Positions 16,939 through 26,818 of a stretch of 64,000 nt of DNA are shown piece after piece. Each line of letters begins with the position of its first letter. Position 1 is the stretch's first letter. Under the pieces are notes generated by a model. That model ran no database searches. It saw nothing but the letters and a program-made list of their open reading frames with translations, and was not told where the DNA came from. The stretch spans positions 1 to 64,000 of the forward strand of contig CACFTI010000007.1 of the NCBI GenBank assembly GCA_902569115.1. Direction: 5' to 3'. Source of the stretch: an uncultured Verrucomicrobiota bacterium. Lineage in GTDB: Bacteria; Verrucomicrobiota; Verrucomicrobiia; Opitutales; Seribacteraceae. The translations under genes were made by a program, and so were the position numbers.

Positions 16939-18420
16939 TTAGGCAATTAGATCGGAGACCACATGACCATGGACATCGGTCAACCTGCGTTCGATGCCAT
17001 TGTGATAATAGGAAAGCCGTTCATGGTCGAGTCCTAGCAAATGGAGAATAGTGGCATGGAAATCATGCAGGCTGAGCACATCCTTTTCCGCTTTCCATCC
17101 AAATTCATCGGTGGCACCGAAGGTGTAGGGTGCATTGACTCCGGCACCTGCCATCCAGGCGGTGAACCCGGCCGGGTTGTGATCACGCCCACTGGCTCCT
17201 TTTTGAAAGGTGGGCATGCGGCCAAATTCGGTGCACCACACAACCAGCACATCATTGAGGAGACCGCGTCGCTTCAGATCCCGGATGAGAGCGGCGGCGG
17301 GTTGGTCGAGAATGTGGGCATGTCCGGGATACTGGGCCTTTATGCTTTTGTGTCCGTCCCAATTACCCACACCTTCACCCATGGCGTAGGAACCGTTGAA
17401 TAGCTGGACAAAGCGGACGCCCCGTTCAAGTAACCTGCGGGCAAGGATACAATTTTTACCAAATCCGGCCCGGCTTTGATTTTTGGGATCATCGGCGGCA
17501 TATTCCTTAAGCACATAATCCGGTTCATCGGAAAGATCGGTTACTTCGGGAATCGATGTTTGCATGCGGGCGGCTAATTCATAGCCGGCGATACGGGCGG
17601 CCAATTCACTGTCTCCGGGGAAGCGTTGCAAATGGCTTTCATTGAAAAACTTGAGGAGGTCACGCCCGTCGCGGTCTGCCTTGCCCCTGAAGCGTGCGGG
17701 GGCTTGGAGGTTCCGAATTTCCTTGGATGCACTGAAGGGGGTGCCTTGAAATTGAGCGGGTAAAAAAGCATTGGACCAGTTGTTGACTGATGCCTGCGGG
17801 TTTCCGCGGGGGTCGGGGATGGAGACGAATGCCGGAAGGTTTTCGTTTTCAGTACCCAACGCATAAGATGTCCAGGCCCCCATGGAAGGAAAGCCTTCGA
17901 GAATAAATCCGGTGGACATGTAAGTTTCTCCGGGGCCGTGGGTATTGGTCTTGCTCGTCAGTGAATGAACATAGGCGACATCATCGGCGAGGGATCCTAG
18001 CTCGGGCAAAAGATCACTGGTCATTTTTCCACAATTTCCCCGCGGGTGAAAGTCCCAGAGTGGACGAATTAAATTCCCGTTTTCTCCCTGAAAGGTATTC
18101 ACGGCTCCGGGGAGGGGGGTATCGTGTCTTTTGTAAAGTTCCGGTTTGTAATCAAAGGTGTCCACATGACTCACTGCACCGGTGCAATAGATCAGCAAAA
18201 CCTGTTTTGCCTTGGCAGGAAAATGAGTTTTCCGGGGAGCATAGGGGCGGTCCGGGAGTATTTCGGGACGGATGGGTGCACCAAGTAGGCCATCATTGGC
18301 GAGTAAGCCGGCCAGGGCCATGGAACCAAGAGCGGTGGAGGAATGCTTTAAGAAGGAACGACGGTTGAGCATGGACATGCCCGCCGGGCTAAGTTCTTTG
18401 GGTTGGAGGGAAGGTTTCAT
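16939..18420 (-). CDS. DUF1501 domain-containing protein
   Basis: A 493-residue DUF1501 (PF07394) protein. Blocks typical of the family are the Tat-type signal ([15 protein letters not shown] near 18-32), [75 protein letters not shown] and the end [19 protein letters not shown]. The family belongs to the alkaline phosphatase/sulfatase superfamily but its reaction is unknown. Its ATG overlaps the stop of the DUF1549/DUF1553 gene by 4 bp, the usual partnership. The Tat signal implies folding in the cytoplasm before export. Operon II. Confidence 0.92.
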   Translation of the reverse strand: MKPSLQPKELSPAGMSMLNRRSFLKHSSTALGSMALAGLLANDGLLGAPIRPEILPDRPYAPRKTHFPAKAKQVLLIYCTGAVSHVDTFDYKPELYKRHDTPLPGAVNTFQGENGNLIRPLWDFHPRGNCGKMTSDLLPELGSLADDVAYVHSLTSKTNTHGPGETYMSTGFILEGFPSMGAWTSYALGTENENLPAFVSIPDPRGNPQASVNNWSNAFLPAQFQGTPFSASKEIRNLQAPARFRGKADRDGRDLLKFFNESHLQRFPGDSELAARIAGYELAARMQTSIPEVTDLSDEPDYVLKEYAADDPKNQSRAGFGKNCILARRLLERGVRFVQLFNGSYAMGEGVGNWDGHKSIKAQYPGHAHILDQPAAALIRDLKRRGLLNDVLVVWCTEFGRMPTFQKGASGRDHNPAGFTAWMAGAGVNAPYTFGATDEFGWKAEKDVLSLHDFHATILHLLGLDHERLSYYHNGIERRLTDVHGHVVSDLIA

Positions 18421-21400
18421 GGCATAAACAAAAATTCGTTGGCATTGAAGAGAACGCGGCAGTAGGCGGCCAAGCCATGCTCCTCAACATACCTGCTTGC
18501 AGTGGTTGATTCTTGCAGATTGGGTTCACGGCCAAAAATGCTTTCAAAACCAAGAAGCAATGCCTGTTTTGTTGAATTGTCGGTCTGCTTGAGAAGTTTT
18601 TGTGAAAAGGCATCCGCTATTTTCTCGGTAAAGGAACTATTATAGAGATTTAATGCCTGAAGGGGAGTGGTGGATCGGGCCCGGTTGGGAGCGGATTGTC
18701 CGCCATCCGGGCAATCAAAGGCTCCAAAGACGGAATCCTGTTCCATGCGGATACGCATGTTGTAGATCATTCTGCGAAAATCTTTCTCATCCACATCATC
18801 CTTTGGAATCCAATTGCGTGCATAGTTGGCATTGGGTTCGAAGAGGAGGAACCCAGGTCCATACATTTTTTCGTCGAGCAGCCCGCTGAGTAGCAGCATG
18901 TTGTCGCGGATGGCTTCAGCCTCCAGTCGACGGGGTGGAAAGCGCCAAAGAAGTTCAGTGCCCGCATCGATGGATATGGCTTCGGTCCGAGGTTCGGAGG
19001 CCTGTTGGTAGGTGTAGGATTGGAGAATCAGACGGTGCATCTGCTTGATCGACCATCCCTGAGAAATAAATTCACCAGCCAGCCAGTCGAGCAATTCTGG
19101 ATGAGTGGGGCGGAAGCCCATATCTCCAAAATCGGAGGGAGTGGCCACGATACCGCGACCAAAATGGTAGTGCCAGATTCGGTTCACCATGACGCGGGCA
19201 GTGAGGGGGTGCTTTGGATCAATTAACCAATTGGCGAACGCAATACGTCTTTGTTTTTCTGGCGAATTTTTATCCAATGCATATTCGGGGACTCGTTGGG
19301 TAAATGCGGATAAGGATACGGGCGAGACGATTTCGCGTGGAGATAGTGGATCTCCACGATGCATCAGTCGGGTGGGAGAGGGTTGCCTGAAGGAACCAAT
19401 CCATGCCTTGGGTTTGGAATTTAGATTATCCAACACCTTTTTCTTTTCGTCCAGGTCCTGAATTAATTTGCGAGCAATTGATTTTTTCTCCGAATCCAAA
19501 TGATCCAGGGCAAGCAAAGTGCTGCCATCCTTTCCCTCCACCATTTTGGGTTTCCTGGATCCTGAGGAGGCTACTTCGATCCATTCACCCTTTTCATTTT
19601 TAACTTCGATGTAGTAGGAGGAAGGAGTGCGGTCGGAGTATTTTCCGTTCTTATCCCGTCCCCAAGTGATGTGGTCGAATCGTTGCGGTTTCGAAAAGGT
19701 CAGGGTCACCCAACCTTTGTTTTTAGTGCTGGAGATCCAGCTGTAATCATTTCCAAATCTCCCATCATTGATATGAACCAACTTATGCTTGGAGCTACCT
19801 TTGTAATTCCCAGATGAAGCAAGGCTAATATTGAGATCCTTTTGGATGGCAAGGTTTACGGATTTCTTATCCGTATTCCATACTCCAAGTTCATCGATAC
19901 AGGGTTCGCTGCCATTATTGGTTTCTTCGATGGTGAAACGTACACTGGAAGCAGTAACTGGATGGAACCACTCTTCATTGAAAGATGCCTTTACTTCAGG
20001 CTCGAACCGCCGGATGGATGGTGAAGTATCCACCCTTTCCAGTATGATTAAGTCGGCGGTAAGGGCTGAACCATTTTGCCCGCCACTGATAAGAATTTTG
20101 GAAGAAGTATTAAATTCCTGCACTCCGCAGTCCTGTAAACCGCTCCATAAGGGTTTTGAAATAACCATTCCTTTTCCATTGGCAAGAAGTTGCTGATTGA
20201 TGATGGCAATCTCTTTGCGATCCTCAATCGTTTTGAAATTTCCATCGCGATCCAACTGGTATTTTACATCTGTGGAGTGAGTATTCCATCCACTCCCCCA
20301 GGAAACCCAAACTCGGTATTTTCCTGTAACGGATAGTTGATAACTGACCGCAATTTCTCCCGGCTTATTGTTCCACCAAGTGTAGGTCCCATTACTTAGA
20401 TTTGGCGATCGTGTTGAATCTCCTGGGTCATCCGCAAAGCCAGGGGCTATACCTTTTGGGTTTTTTCCATTTCCCCGTTTTTTATAATGATGAGTGACAT
20501 AACTTGTGTCCTCATCGTCCATCCAGACGAAGCGAGGGGAGGATTTTCCATTCGATCTCAATTTATTAAGCTTGGCCTCAATCTTTTCGATTTGGGACTC
20601 AGTGCGGAAAATCTCCTCTTTTTTCTCTTTGGATATTTCCAGTTGGATAGGTCTTTCTCCTAACTTAACTCCTTCAAAGACAGACTGCATGGAGAAAAAA
20701 TCCACCTGGGAGACGGGATCAAACTTGTGATCGTGACAACGGGCACAACCAATGGTGAGTCCCAAAAATGTACTACCGGTAACGCCTACAATATCTGCGA
20801 GTTCATTCGAACGTTGCTGCTTCGCGAGCAAAGGATCTTGCCCTCTTACGATATCGTTTGGTCCCGCCACCAGAAAACCCGTGGCAGTATCAGCACCGCA
20901 GGTGTCTCCTGCGATCTGCTCAAAAACGAAGCGGTCATAAGGTTTATCCTGATTGAGACTTCTGATCACATAATCCCGGTAATGGTATGCAGTCTTTCTT
21001 TCGTGATTGGTTTCAAAGCCGTTGCTGTCAGCATACCTGACCACATCTAGCCAGTGTCTGGCCCAGCGTTCACCATACCGCGGACTGGCAAGCAGTTTAT
21101 CGATTAATTTAGGGTATTTTTTTGGATCTTTATTTTCGCAGTAGTCCTTTATTTCCTTGGGACTGGGCAACAAGCCATGAAGATCGAGGTATAGTCGTCT
21201 GACAATGATTGAATCCTTTGCCAAGGGAGAAGGTTCGAGATTCTTCTGCTCTAGCTTTTCAGTGATAAATGCATCGATGGGGTTAGATACGAGTGGGGAT
21301 GATACTGAAGGAGGAGTGGGACGGATCAGAGGCTGTAGAGACCATAGTTGTTCCGGCTTTAGTGCTTTCCCGAATAGAACGATGAAGGCAGATGAAAGAA

Positions 21401-21452
21401 TACCTCCCCAGAGAAAAAATCTCGAAAACGCTCTATGCACAAAGGGACTCAT
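18417..21452 (-). CDS. DUF1549/DUF1553 planctomycete cytochrome with golvesin-like and F5/8C-like inserts
   Basis: A 1011-residue exported protein. DUF1549 covers about 55-260 with the [15 protein letters not shown] block and one heme-type motif [11 protein letters not shown] (236-246). DUF1553 covers about 720-1005. Between them is a coiled region (270-300), a golvesin-like sugar-binding-type domain (about 340-475: ADDPGDST start, [12 protein letters not shown] core) and a discoidin/F5/8 type C-like domain (about 535-630: [28 protein letters not shown]). No PSCyt1 domain is present. It pairs with the DUF1501 gene by a 4-bp overlap. A 105-bp gap with a TTTGCGT palindrome precedes it. Probable envelope-bound glycan-binding redox protein (inference). 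Confidence 0.92.
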   Translation of the reverse strand: MSPFVHRAFSRFFLWGGILSSAFIVLFGKALKPEQLWSLQPLIRPTPPSVSSPLVSNPIDAFITEKLEQKNLEPSPLAKDSIIVRRLYLDLHGLLPSPKEIKDYCENKDPKKYPKLIDKLLASPRYGERWARHWLDVVRYADSNGFETNHERKTAYHYRDYVIRSLNQDKPYDRFVFEQIAGDTCGADTATGFLVAGPNDIVRGQDPLLAKQQRSNELADIVGVTGSTFLGLTIGCARCHDHKFDPVSQVDFFSMQSVFEGVKLGERPIQLEISKEKKEEIFRTESQIEKIEAKLNKLRSNGKSSPRFVWMDDEDTSYVTHHYKKRGNGKNPKGIAPGFADDPGDSTRSPNLSNGTYTWWNNKPGEIAVSYQLSVTGKYRVWVSWGSGWNTHSTDVKYQLDRDGNFKTIEDRKEIAIINQQLLANGKGMVISKPLWSGLQDCGVQEFNTSSKILISGGQNGSALTADLIILERVDTSPSIRRFEPEVKASFNEEWFHPVTASSVRFTIEETNNGSEPCIDELGVWNTDKKSVNLAIQKDLNISLASSGNYKGSSKHKLVHINDGRFGNDYSWISSTKNKGWVTLTFSKPQRFDHITWGRDKNGKYSDRTPSSYYIEVKNEKGEWIEVASSGSRKPKMVEGKDGSTLLALDHLDSEKKSIARKLIQDLDEKKKVLDNLNSKPKAWIGSFRQPSPTRLMHRGDPLSPREIVSPVSLSAFTQRVPEYALDKNSPEKQRRIAFANWLIDPKHPLTARVMVNRIWHYHFGRGIVATPSDFGDMGFRPTHPELLDWLAGEFISQGWSIKQMHRLILQSYTYQQASEPRTEAISIDAGTELLWRFPPRRLEAEAIRDNMLLLSGLLDEKMYGPGFLLFEPNANYARNWIPKDDVDEKDFRRMIYNMRIRMEQDSVFGAFDCPDGGQSAPNRARSTTPLQALNLYNSSFTEKIADAFSQKLLKQTDNSTKQALLLGFESIFGREPNLQESTTASRYVEEHGLAAYCRVLFNANEFLFMP

Positions 21453-21506
21453 CTATTTACAAAAAAAGTAAGTGCTAATATGATTTGCAAACCAAACTCT
21501 TCGTAT

Positions 21507-21538
21507 TTTGCGTAAAAATTCTGTTGTTTTACGCCAAA
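21507..21538. promoter_or_regulatory. Inverted repeat with TTTGCGT core in the operon II gap
   Basis: TTTGCGTAAAA (21507-21517) faces TTTTACGCCAAA (21527-21538) across a 9-base spacer; one extra C breaks the symmetry. It sits between two minus-strand genes, 55 bp upstream of the ATG at 21452. The core equals the half-site of the two operators at 12.86 and 25.89 kb, but in inverted rather than direct arrangement. It could be an internal operator, or a hairpin attenuator/terminator; there is no T-run after it on the minus strand. Confidence 0.35.
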
Positions 21539-21557
21539 TCTTTAAGGGTTGTTTAGC

Positions 21558-22985
21558 CTAACCGCTTGCCAGTACCTGTCTTTTGAAATGACCTTCGTTG
21601 AGATCTACACGTTCCGGACGGCCTTTGTGCATGTATACGACTTCCGTGTGGTCGAGGCCGAGTAGTCCAAGAATAGTGGCGTGGAAATCGTGGACATGTA
21701 CCTTGTCTTTGATAGCGTGCAGACCAAGTTCGTCAGTCTCGCCGATTACCTGTCCACCTTTGACGCCTCCTCCAGCCATCCACATGGTAAATCCGGTTGG
21801 ATTATGATCGCGACCATCTCCTTTTTCACTCATTGGAGTTCGGCCAAATTCACCTCCCCAGATGACCAGGGTTTCTTCTAATAGCCCGCGGGCTTTCAGA
21901 TCGGTTATGAGCCCCGCGATGGGCAAGTCCACCTGCTGGCAGAGCCTGGAGTGGTTGCTCTCCATATTCGTATGACTGTCCCATTTACTGCCGGCACCGT
22001 GGTACAATTGCACAAAGCGTACGCCCCGTTCCACCAAACGTCGCGCAAGCAGGCATTGTTGCCCAAAAGTTTTGGTTTCCTTCTGATCCAGGCCGTAAAG
22101 ATTTTTGGTTGCAGGAGATTCCTTTTCCAAGTCGACGGATTCCGGAGCATGCATTTGCATGTTGGCGGCCAGTTCGTAACTGCGGATACGGGCTTCCAGT
22201 TCTGAATTGGACTCACGGCCCTGCAGATGTCTTTGGTTGAGGCTTTGCAGAAAGGATAATTTTAAATCTTCCGCCTGTTTGATTTTTGATTCTCTTGGTT
22301 TGAGATTGGCGATGGGTTCCGGTCCGTTTTCCAAAAGAACTCCCTGATGGGTGGCGGGCATAAAACCATTTCCCCAGCACCGGGTACCATTGACGATCAT
22401 GGCACTGGTATCCTTGATTACCACGAACCCTGGAAGATTTTGGTTTTCCGTACCCAGTCCATAAGATACCCATGAACCAAGAGAAGGGCGTCCGCCAAAT
22501 ACCGAACCGGTGTTCATTTGGCAGACTCCACCGGCATGATTGATGCCGTCGGAAACGCAGGAACGGATCACACAGAGTTCATCTGCAATCCGGCTGTGGT
22601 TGGGTAACCAATCAGAAATCCAAAGACCACTCTCGCCATGCTGTTTCCAAGCTCTCTTGGATTCAAGCAGGGGAGAACCTACTTCCCCCATGGCGGTGAC
22701 AGGGCGGTCGAAACTATCGGGGAGGGGCTTGCCGGCTAGTTTGTTGAGCAAAGGCTTCGGGTCAAAAAGATCGAGATGGCTGGGGCCACCTTCCATGAAA
22801 AGAAAGATTACATTCTTTGCCTTGCCCCAGTTATGGGGAATCTTCGGAAGGGTGGGGTTGTTCGAAGCACGGGCAAGCAGCGGTTCATTGGCAAGAGCAG
22901 ATAATGCAACGGCTCCAAAACCCGCACCTGCGGAGTTAAGAAAATGGCGACGGTTGAATGGTTGGTCGATTTGGAAGCAGGCCAT
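21558..22985 (-). CDS. DUF1501 domain-containing protein
   Basis: A DUF1501 (PF07394) protein of about 475 residues. It has the Tat-like start [91 protein letters not shown] and a final DFHATILGLLGLDH. An upstream ATG at 23033 in the same frame would overlap the preceding gene by 46 bp and put 16 residues ahead of the signal peptide, so the ATG at 22985, 2 bp after the preceding stop, is preferred. Partner of the DUF1549/DUF1553 gene directly upstream. Its sequence is clearly diverged from the second DUF1501 protein of the operon, so they are not recent duplicates. Confidence 0.9.
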   Translation of the reverse strand: MACFQIDQPFNRRHFLNSAGAGFGAVALSALANEPLLARASNNPTLPKIPHNWGKAKNVIFLFMEGGPSHLDLFDPKPLLNKLAGKPLPDSFDRPVTAMGEVGSPLLESKRAWKQHGESGLWISDWLPNHSRIADELCVIRSCVSDGINHAGGVCQMNTGSVFGGRPSLGSWVSYGLGTENQNLPGFVVIKDTSAMIVNGTRCWGNGFMPATHQGVLLENGPEPIANLKPRESKIKQAEDLKLSFLQSLNQRHLQGRESNSELEARIRSYELAANMQMHAPESVDLEKESPATKNLYGLDQKETKTFGQQCLLARRLVERGVRFVQLYHGAGSKWDSHTNMESNHSRLCQQVDLPIAGLITDLKARGLLEETLVIWGGEFGRTPMSEKGDGRDHNPTGFTMWMAGGGVKGGQVIGETDELGLHAIKDKVHVHDFHATILGLLGLDHTEVVYMHKGRPERVDLNEGHFKRQVLASG

Positions 22986-22987
22986 GA

Positions 22988-25825
22988 TTAATGAAGATAA
23001 AGAAACTCGTTGGAAGTAAGGATGACGTGACACAAAGCAGCCAATGCCTCGGATTGAGGAGATGAAGTCTTTTGGGGTGTCGTTCTGGGAAGAAAGCCGG
23101 TGTCTTGTAAAACTTGGTTGGGAGACTTGGCAAAGCTCAAGTCCAGTTTGGCAGCTCCTTGATCTGGTGCTTTGTTATTTTTGGAAATAAGCGAATGCTC
23201 CTGACTGATTGCAGGGGAGGAAATGCGGAAACGCTTTATATTTCCATTCCAGAAATGTTGTCCAGTGGAACGCCCTCCGAGAAATAATTTATCGGAAGAG
23301 ACGGATTGCAGGGCAATGATATCATGTTTGATCCGGGCTTCCTGAACTTTCGAATCCGGAGTTTCGAGATCTTTCCAGACAAAATGAACATAAGAGTCAC
23401 CCTTGGGATTCAAAGTTACGGAGCAGGAAAGATAATGGGTTTTCCCCAGGGGTATCTGCAAATTCGAGTCAATCACCCGATAGATGGTGTCACCCCCGAT
23501 ATTTTCACCAATTAATTGCATGATGAAATTTCGCGGTTCGTATGCTGACTTGGCACTGGTGATTCCAAAGGTCCACCCTGCTTTTTGGTGACTGCCTGAC
23601 CATTGACTTAAGAGTGTGTTCACATAGGCATTGGCGTGGATGTGATCGAGGCGGGTAATGGCTTCGATGGTCCAACTGGTTCCCAGTTCAATTCCTTTCT
23701 TTTTGTAAATACGGGGGGTATTTTCGTAAAGGCTGAGGCTATCGATCGATTTACCGGTTGTGGTTTCGATTGCTTGGGGTTCTTTGTTTGGTTCTTGATT
23801 ATTCAACCATTGATCGAGGAAGCTTTGAGATAATTCGATTTCGGCCTGAGTTGCTGGACGACCATAGGCTGACTTAAAGATTTTGGAAATGGTTGACTTG
23901 GTACTTTCCGACTTGGCAAATTTATTGGCCATAGCCTGGGCGCGTGCATGAGGCCACGGGTTATTCCTGAGGAGGAGTGCCTGAGTGGAAGTGGTTGTAT
24001 CGAGTCTTTCCGATGAGGATGAGAAACCTGCAGGTGCATCGAAAGCGGAGAGGATACGATCAGGAGAGTTCCTCCTCTTTTTAACATAAACGCTTCGATG
24101 AGGAGAATTTCCATCGACTGAACTTCCTCCGCTTTTTGTTTTTAATTCTCCGGAAGTAAAAAGCATGGCATCCCGAATCTGCTCAGCGGATAAACGACGG
24201 GGAGGGAACCGCCAAAGAAGTTGATTTTGCGGATCCTGCAGGCTTGCCTTGTCCGAGGGTTCTTGACGGGCAGTTTGACCGTAAGTATCGCTAAGCATAA
24301 TCAAGCGGTGAAGTGATTTTAGTTTCCAGTCATTTTGAATCAGATAATTTGAGAGGAAGTCGAGCAATGCTGGGTGGGTTGGTGGTTCACCAAGAAATCC
24401 GAAATCATTGGCCGTGGTAACCAGTCCCTGTCCAAAATGTTTTTGCCATACACGGTTAACGATCACGCGGGTGGACAGAGGATTATCCGGAGAGGTGATC
24501 CAGTTAGCCAAGGCCAGACGGCGACCCGTAGTACCATGTTTGGTCTCCTCGATTTTCGGAGAGGGTAAGTTAAGTAGGGTAAGAAACTCGGGAAAGGTTT
24601 CCTGTATCTTTTTCCCGGGAACAAAAGTACGAGCAGGGCGAACCGAGAGATCAGTAGTTATGAAGGCCTGAGGGAGGGAAGGCTTGGGCGAAAAGCTGGC
24701 GAGTTCGAGATTCAGGTCGTCGTACTTTTTTTTCAATTCCTCATTCTTTTTAAATTTCTCTTCCCACTTTATACGTGTCGATTTGTGCCGTACTTGCCTG
24801 TTTACCATTTCCACGAGTTGTTGCTCATGGGTCGTCCGCTCCTCAGGTTTTTTATAGTACATTTCCTGAATGTCTGCTGGGAACTGCTTAACAACAATCC
24901 TTTCATTTCCTTTTAATATATCCTTCTTCAGTTCCATGAGTTTTTCCCTGACTTCAAATGTTTCAGCTTCCCATTGCTGAAGCTTTAGCAGTTGATCAGG
25001 TTTGCCGATATTTTGGTCTTCAGGCCACCAGACACTGGATAGAAAGCTTTGCATGGAGTAGTAATCCTTCTGCAGAATAGGATCAAATTTGTGATCGTGG
25101 CACTGGGCACATCCCATGCCAAGTCCAAGAAAAACCTCACCGGTCACATTGGTCATTTCATTAAGGATAAGTTCCCATTGCATGCGTGCATTGCGTTGGT
25201 TCCATTCATATACCCCATGACGAAGGAATCCGGTGGCTATCATATGATCAAAGTTTTTTGGATCGATCTCGTCACCCGCGAGTTGTTCACGGACAAACTG
25301 ATCGTAGGGTTTGTCCTGATTTAGGCTCCTGATGACATAATCTCGATACAGGTAGGCAGAGGAACGAAAATCATCGGCCCGGTAGCCGTCTGATTCAGCA
25401 AAGCGGACAACATCCAACCAATGAGTCGCCCAGCGCTCCCCATAGGCTGGACTGGCTAAAAGTTTTTCAATCAATTCTTTTTTTGCTGTTTCTGGATTCT
25501 TCTTCCATGAATCAGTAAAGGCCTTGGTTTCACCCTCTGAGGGAGGAAGACCAATCAGGTCGAAGCTCGCCCTTCGGATAAACTCGTAAGGTCCAGCTTG
25601 GGGTGATAATTCCAATTCTTTGGATTCTAGTTTTTCCTGGACGAAATAATCCACTGGATTAGCAGGGAAATTGAGGGTGTTTTTTCGAATGGGTTGAATG
25701 GCCCACCAAGCTTTTTCCCTTTCTGAAAAATTAGCACGCACATCCTCAGATTGGGTGGCACTTTTAGAAAATAAAAAATGATTCGCAAAAAGTGTAGCAA
25801 GGAAGATGTAAAAGATTCTAGCCAT
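22988..25825 (-). CDS. DUF1549/DUF1553 planctomycete cytochrome with LamG-like insert
   Basis: A 945-residue exported protein. A signal peptide covers about 1-23. DUF1549 spans about 55-280 with HWLDVVRFAESDGYR and one heme-type motif [11 protein letters not shown] (239-249); DUF1553 begins near 430 (RRLALANWITSPDNPLSTRVIVNRVW). Residues 711-870 form a concanavalin/LamG-like domain (SWTIEAITRLDHIHANAYVNTLL, then a KLFLGGRSTG-type end) set inside the last part of DUF1553, before the closing ALAALCHVILTSNEFLYLH. A coiled region lies at about 285-380. It is the first gene of operon II, downstream of a strong operator candidate. AT-rich compared with operon I. Confidence 0.92.
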   Translation of the reverse strand: MARIFYIFLATLFANHFLFSKSATQSEDVRANFSEREKAWWAIQPIRKNTLNFPANPVDYFVQEKLESKELELSPQAGPYEFIRRASFDLIGLPPSEGETKAFTDSWKKNPETAKKELIEKLLASPAYGERWATHWLDVVRFAESDGYRADDFRSSAYLYRDYVIRSLNQDKPYDQFVREQLAGDEIDPKNFDHMIATGFLRHGVYEWNQRNARMQWELILNEMTNVTGEVFLGLGMGCAQCHDHKFDPILQKDYYSMQSFLSSVWWPEDQNIGKPDQLLKLQQWEAETFEVREKLMELKKDILKGNERIVVKQFPADIQEMYYKKPEERTTHEQQLVEMVNRQVRHKSTRIKWEEKFKKNEELKKKYDDLNLELASFSPKPSLPQAFITTDLSVRPARTFVPGKKIQETFPEFLTLLNLPSPKIEETKHGTTGRRLALANWITSPDNPLSTRVIVNRVWQKHFGQGLVTTANDFGFLGEPPTHPALLDFLSNYLIQNDWKLKSLHRLIMLSDTYGQTARQEPSDKASLQDPQNQLLWRFPPRRLSAEQIRDAMLFTSGELKTKSGGSSVDGNSPHRSVYVKKRRNSPDRILSAFDAPAGFSSSSERLDTTTSTQALLLRNNPWPHARAQAMANKFAKSESTKSTISKIFKSAYGRPATQAEIELSQSFLDQWLNNQEPNKEPQAIETTTGKSIDSLSLYENTPRIYKKKGIELGTSWTIEAITRLDHIHANAYVNTLLSQWSGSHQKAGWTFGITSAKSAYEPRNFIMQLIGENIGGDTIYRVIDSNLQIPLGKTHYLSCSVTLNPKGDSYVHFVWKDLETPDSKVQEARIKHDIIALQSVSSDKLFLGGRSTGQHFWNGNIKRFRISSPAISQEHSLISKNNKAPDQGAAKLDLSFAKSPNQVLQDTGFLPRTTPQKTSSPQSEALAALCHVILTSNEFLYLH

Positions 25826-25839
25826 AAAATAACTATTTA

Positions 25840-25868
25840 ATTACTATTTACGAATAGAAGTCGGTCAA
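25840..25868 (-). promoter_or_regulatory. Putative promoter of operon II
   Basis: On the minus strand TTGACC lies at 25868-25863 (good -35). A -10 candidate AGTAAT at 25845-25840 follows a 17-bp spacer; TAGTAA with 16 bp is the alternative. The start would fall about 10 nt before the ATG at 25825. The region is very AT-rich, so the -10 is uncertain. The direct-repeat operator begins 13 bp upstream of the -35. Confidence 0.4.
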
Positions 25869-25881
25869 TTAGTTTTGTTAT

Positions 25882-25913
25882 TAATTTGCGTCTTTTTTCT
25901 TTTAATTTGCGTC
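25882..25913. promoter_or_regulatory. Putative XylR/AraC-type operator, perfect TTAATTTGCGTC repeat with 21-bp period
   Basis: The 11-base unit TAATTTGCGTC occurs at 25882-25892 and, as TTAATTTGCGTC, ends again at 25913; TTGCGT cores at 25886 and 25907 are 21 bp apart in direct orientation. The pyrimidine-rich spacer matches the site at 12.86 kb. It lies 57-88 bp upstream of the operon II ATG and about 132-163 bp upstream of the divergent ThuA-like gene. Confidence 0.65.
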
Positions 25914-26044
25914 AGTAATTACTGCAATTTGACCCAGCTTTGGGCCTTGGTCTTCATGACAAAATTATAGGAGGACTTATATTCGATGCTTGTCAAAAAC
26001 GGATAGTCCGTTTTCGTATGTGAATTGCCCATATTGTATTTATT

Positions 26045-26815
26045 ATGAAAATTCTTCTTAGTCTTATATTTATTTTTTCAACGCTGGTTACTCTTGCAGA
26101 TCATCATGGTAAGAAAAAACCGCTAAAGGCATTTATGATCACCGGTGGTTGCTGTCATGATTATCCCAATCAGAAAAATATTATCAGTGAGGGGATTAGT
26201 GAGCGTGTGCCGACTAAATGGGATATCTTTTTTGAAATGGATCAGGAAAAGAGTAAAGCCAAGCTTAGTCAATCAGGTTGGGCGGATGGTTATGACTATG
26301 TTGTCTACAACCATTGCTTTGCTCATGAGAAGGATGCAGCATTCGTTAAATCCATTACCGAAGTTCACAAGGCCGGTAAACCTGCGATCGCCTTACATTG
26401 TGCGATGCATTCTTATCATTGGAGCATTCCTGCTAAGGAAGGTGAAAAGAAAGCCTGGCCCGAAATGCTTGGGGCGAGTTCCAAGGGGCATGGACCTAAG
26501 GCAGCGATCACGGTGAATAAGGTAAAAAAACATGCGAATCATCCTATCATGAAAGATATGCCAGATGGTTGGATGACTCCAGAGGGAGAATTATATAATG
26601 TCCAACAAGTTTATGAAGGTACTACGGTTCTTGCCTATGGTGATAACGGAGCAAACAAAAATCCTAAAGAGCCACAGGCTTGTGTCTGGGTAAACACTCA
26701 TGGCAAAGGGAGAATCTTTTCCACCACCCTGGGGCACCATAATTCGACTATGTCGACTAAAGAATATCTAGATATGCTCGGAAATGCAGTCCGGTGGGTG
26801 ACCGGTAAGAAGTAG
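26045..26815 (+). CDS. ThuA-like domain-containing protein
   Basis: A 256-residue exported protein (signal peptide about 1-18) of the ThuA family (PF06283), a flavodoxin/amidotransferase-like fold. Typical blocks are FMITGGCCHDYPNQ near 31-44, YDYVVYNHCFA near 82-92, GKPAIALHCAMHSYHW near 111-126 and a closing LGHHNSTMSTKEYLDMLGNAVRWVTG. Cytoplasmic ThuA of rhizobia works with the Gfo/Idh enzyme ThuB in 3-keto-disaccharide metabolism; the exported PVC homologues are common beside glycan genes but uncharacterised. It is divergent from operon II and shares its 219-bp upstream region, which holds the operator. It is convergent with the helicase gene (3 bp gap). Confidence 0.88.
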   Translation: MKILLSLIFIFSTLVTLADHHGKKKPLKAFMITGGCCHDYPNQKNIISEGISERVPTKWDIFFEMDQEKSKAKLSQSGWADGYDYVVYNHCFAHEKDAAFVKSITEVHKAGKPAIALHCAMHSYHWSIPAKEGEKKAWPEMLGASSKGHGPKAAITVNKVKKHANHPIMKDMPDGWMTPEGELYNVQQVYEGTTVLAYGDNGANKNPKEPQACVWVNTHGKGRIFSTTLGHHNSTMSTKEYLDMLGNAVRWVTGKK

Positions 26816-26818
26816 GTT

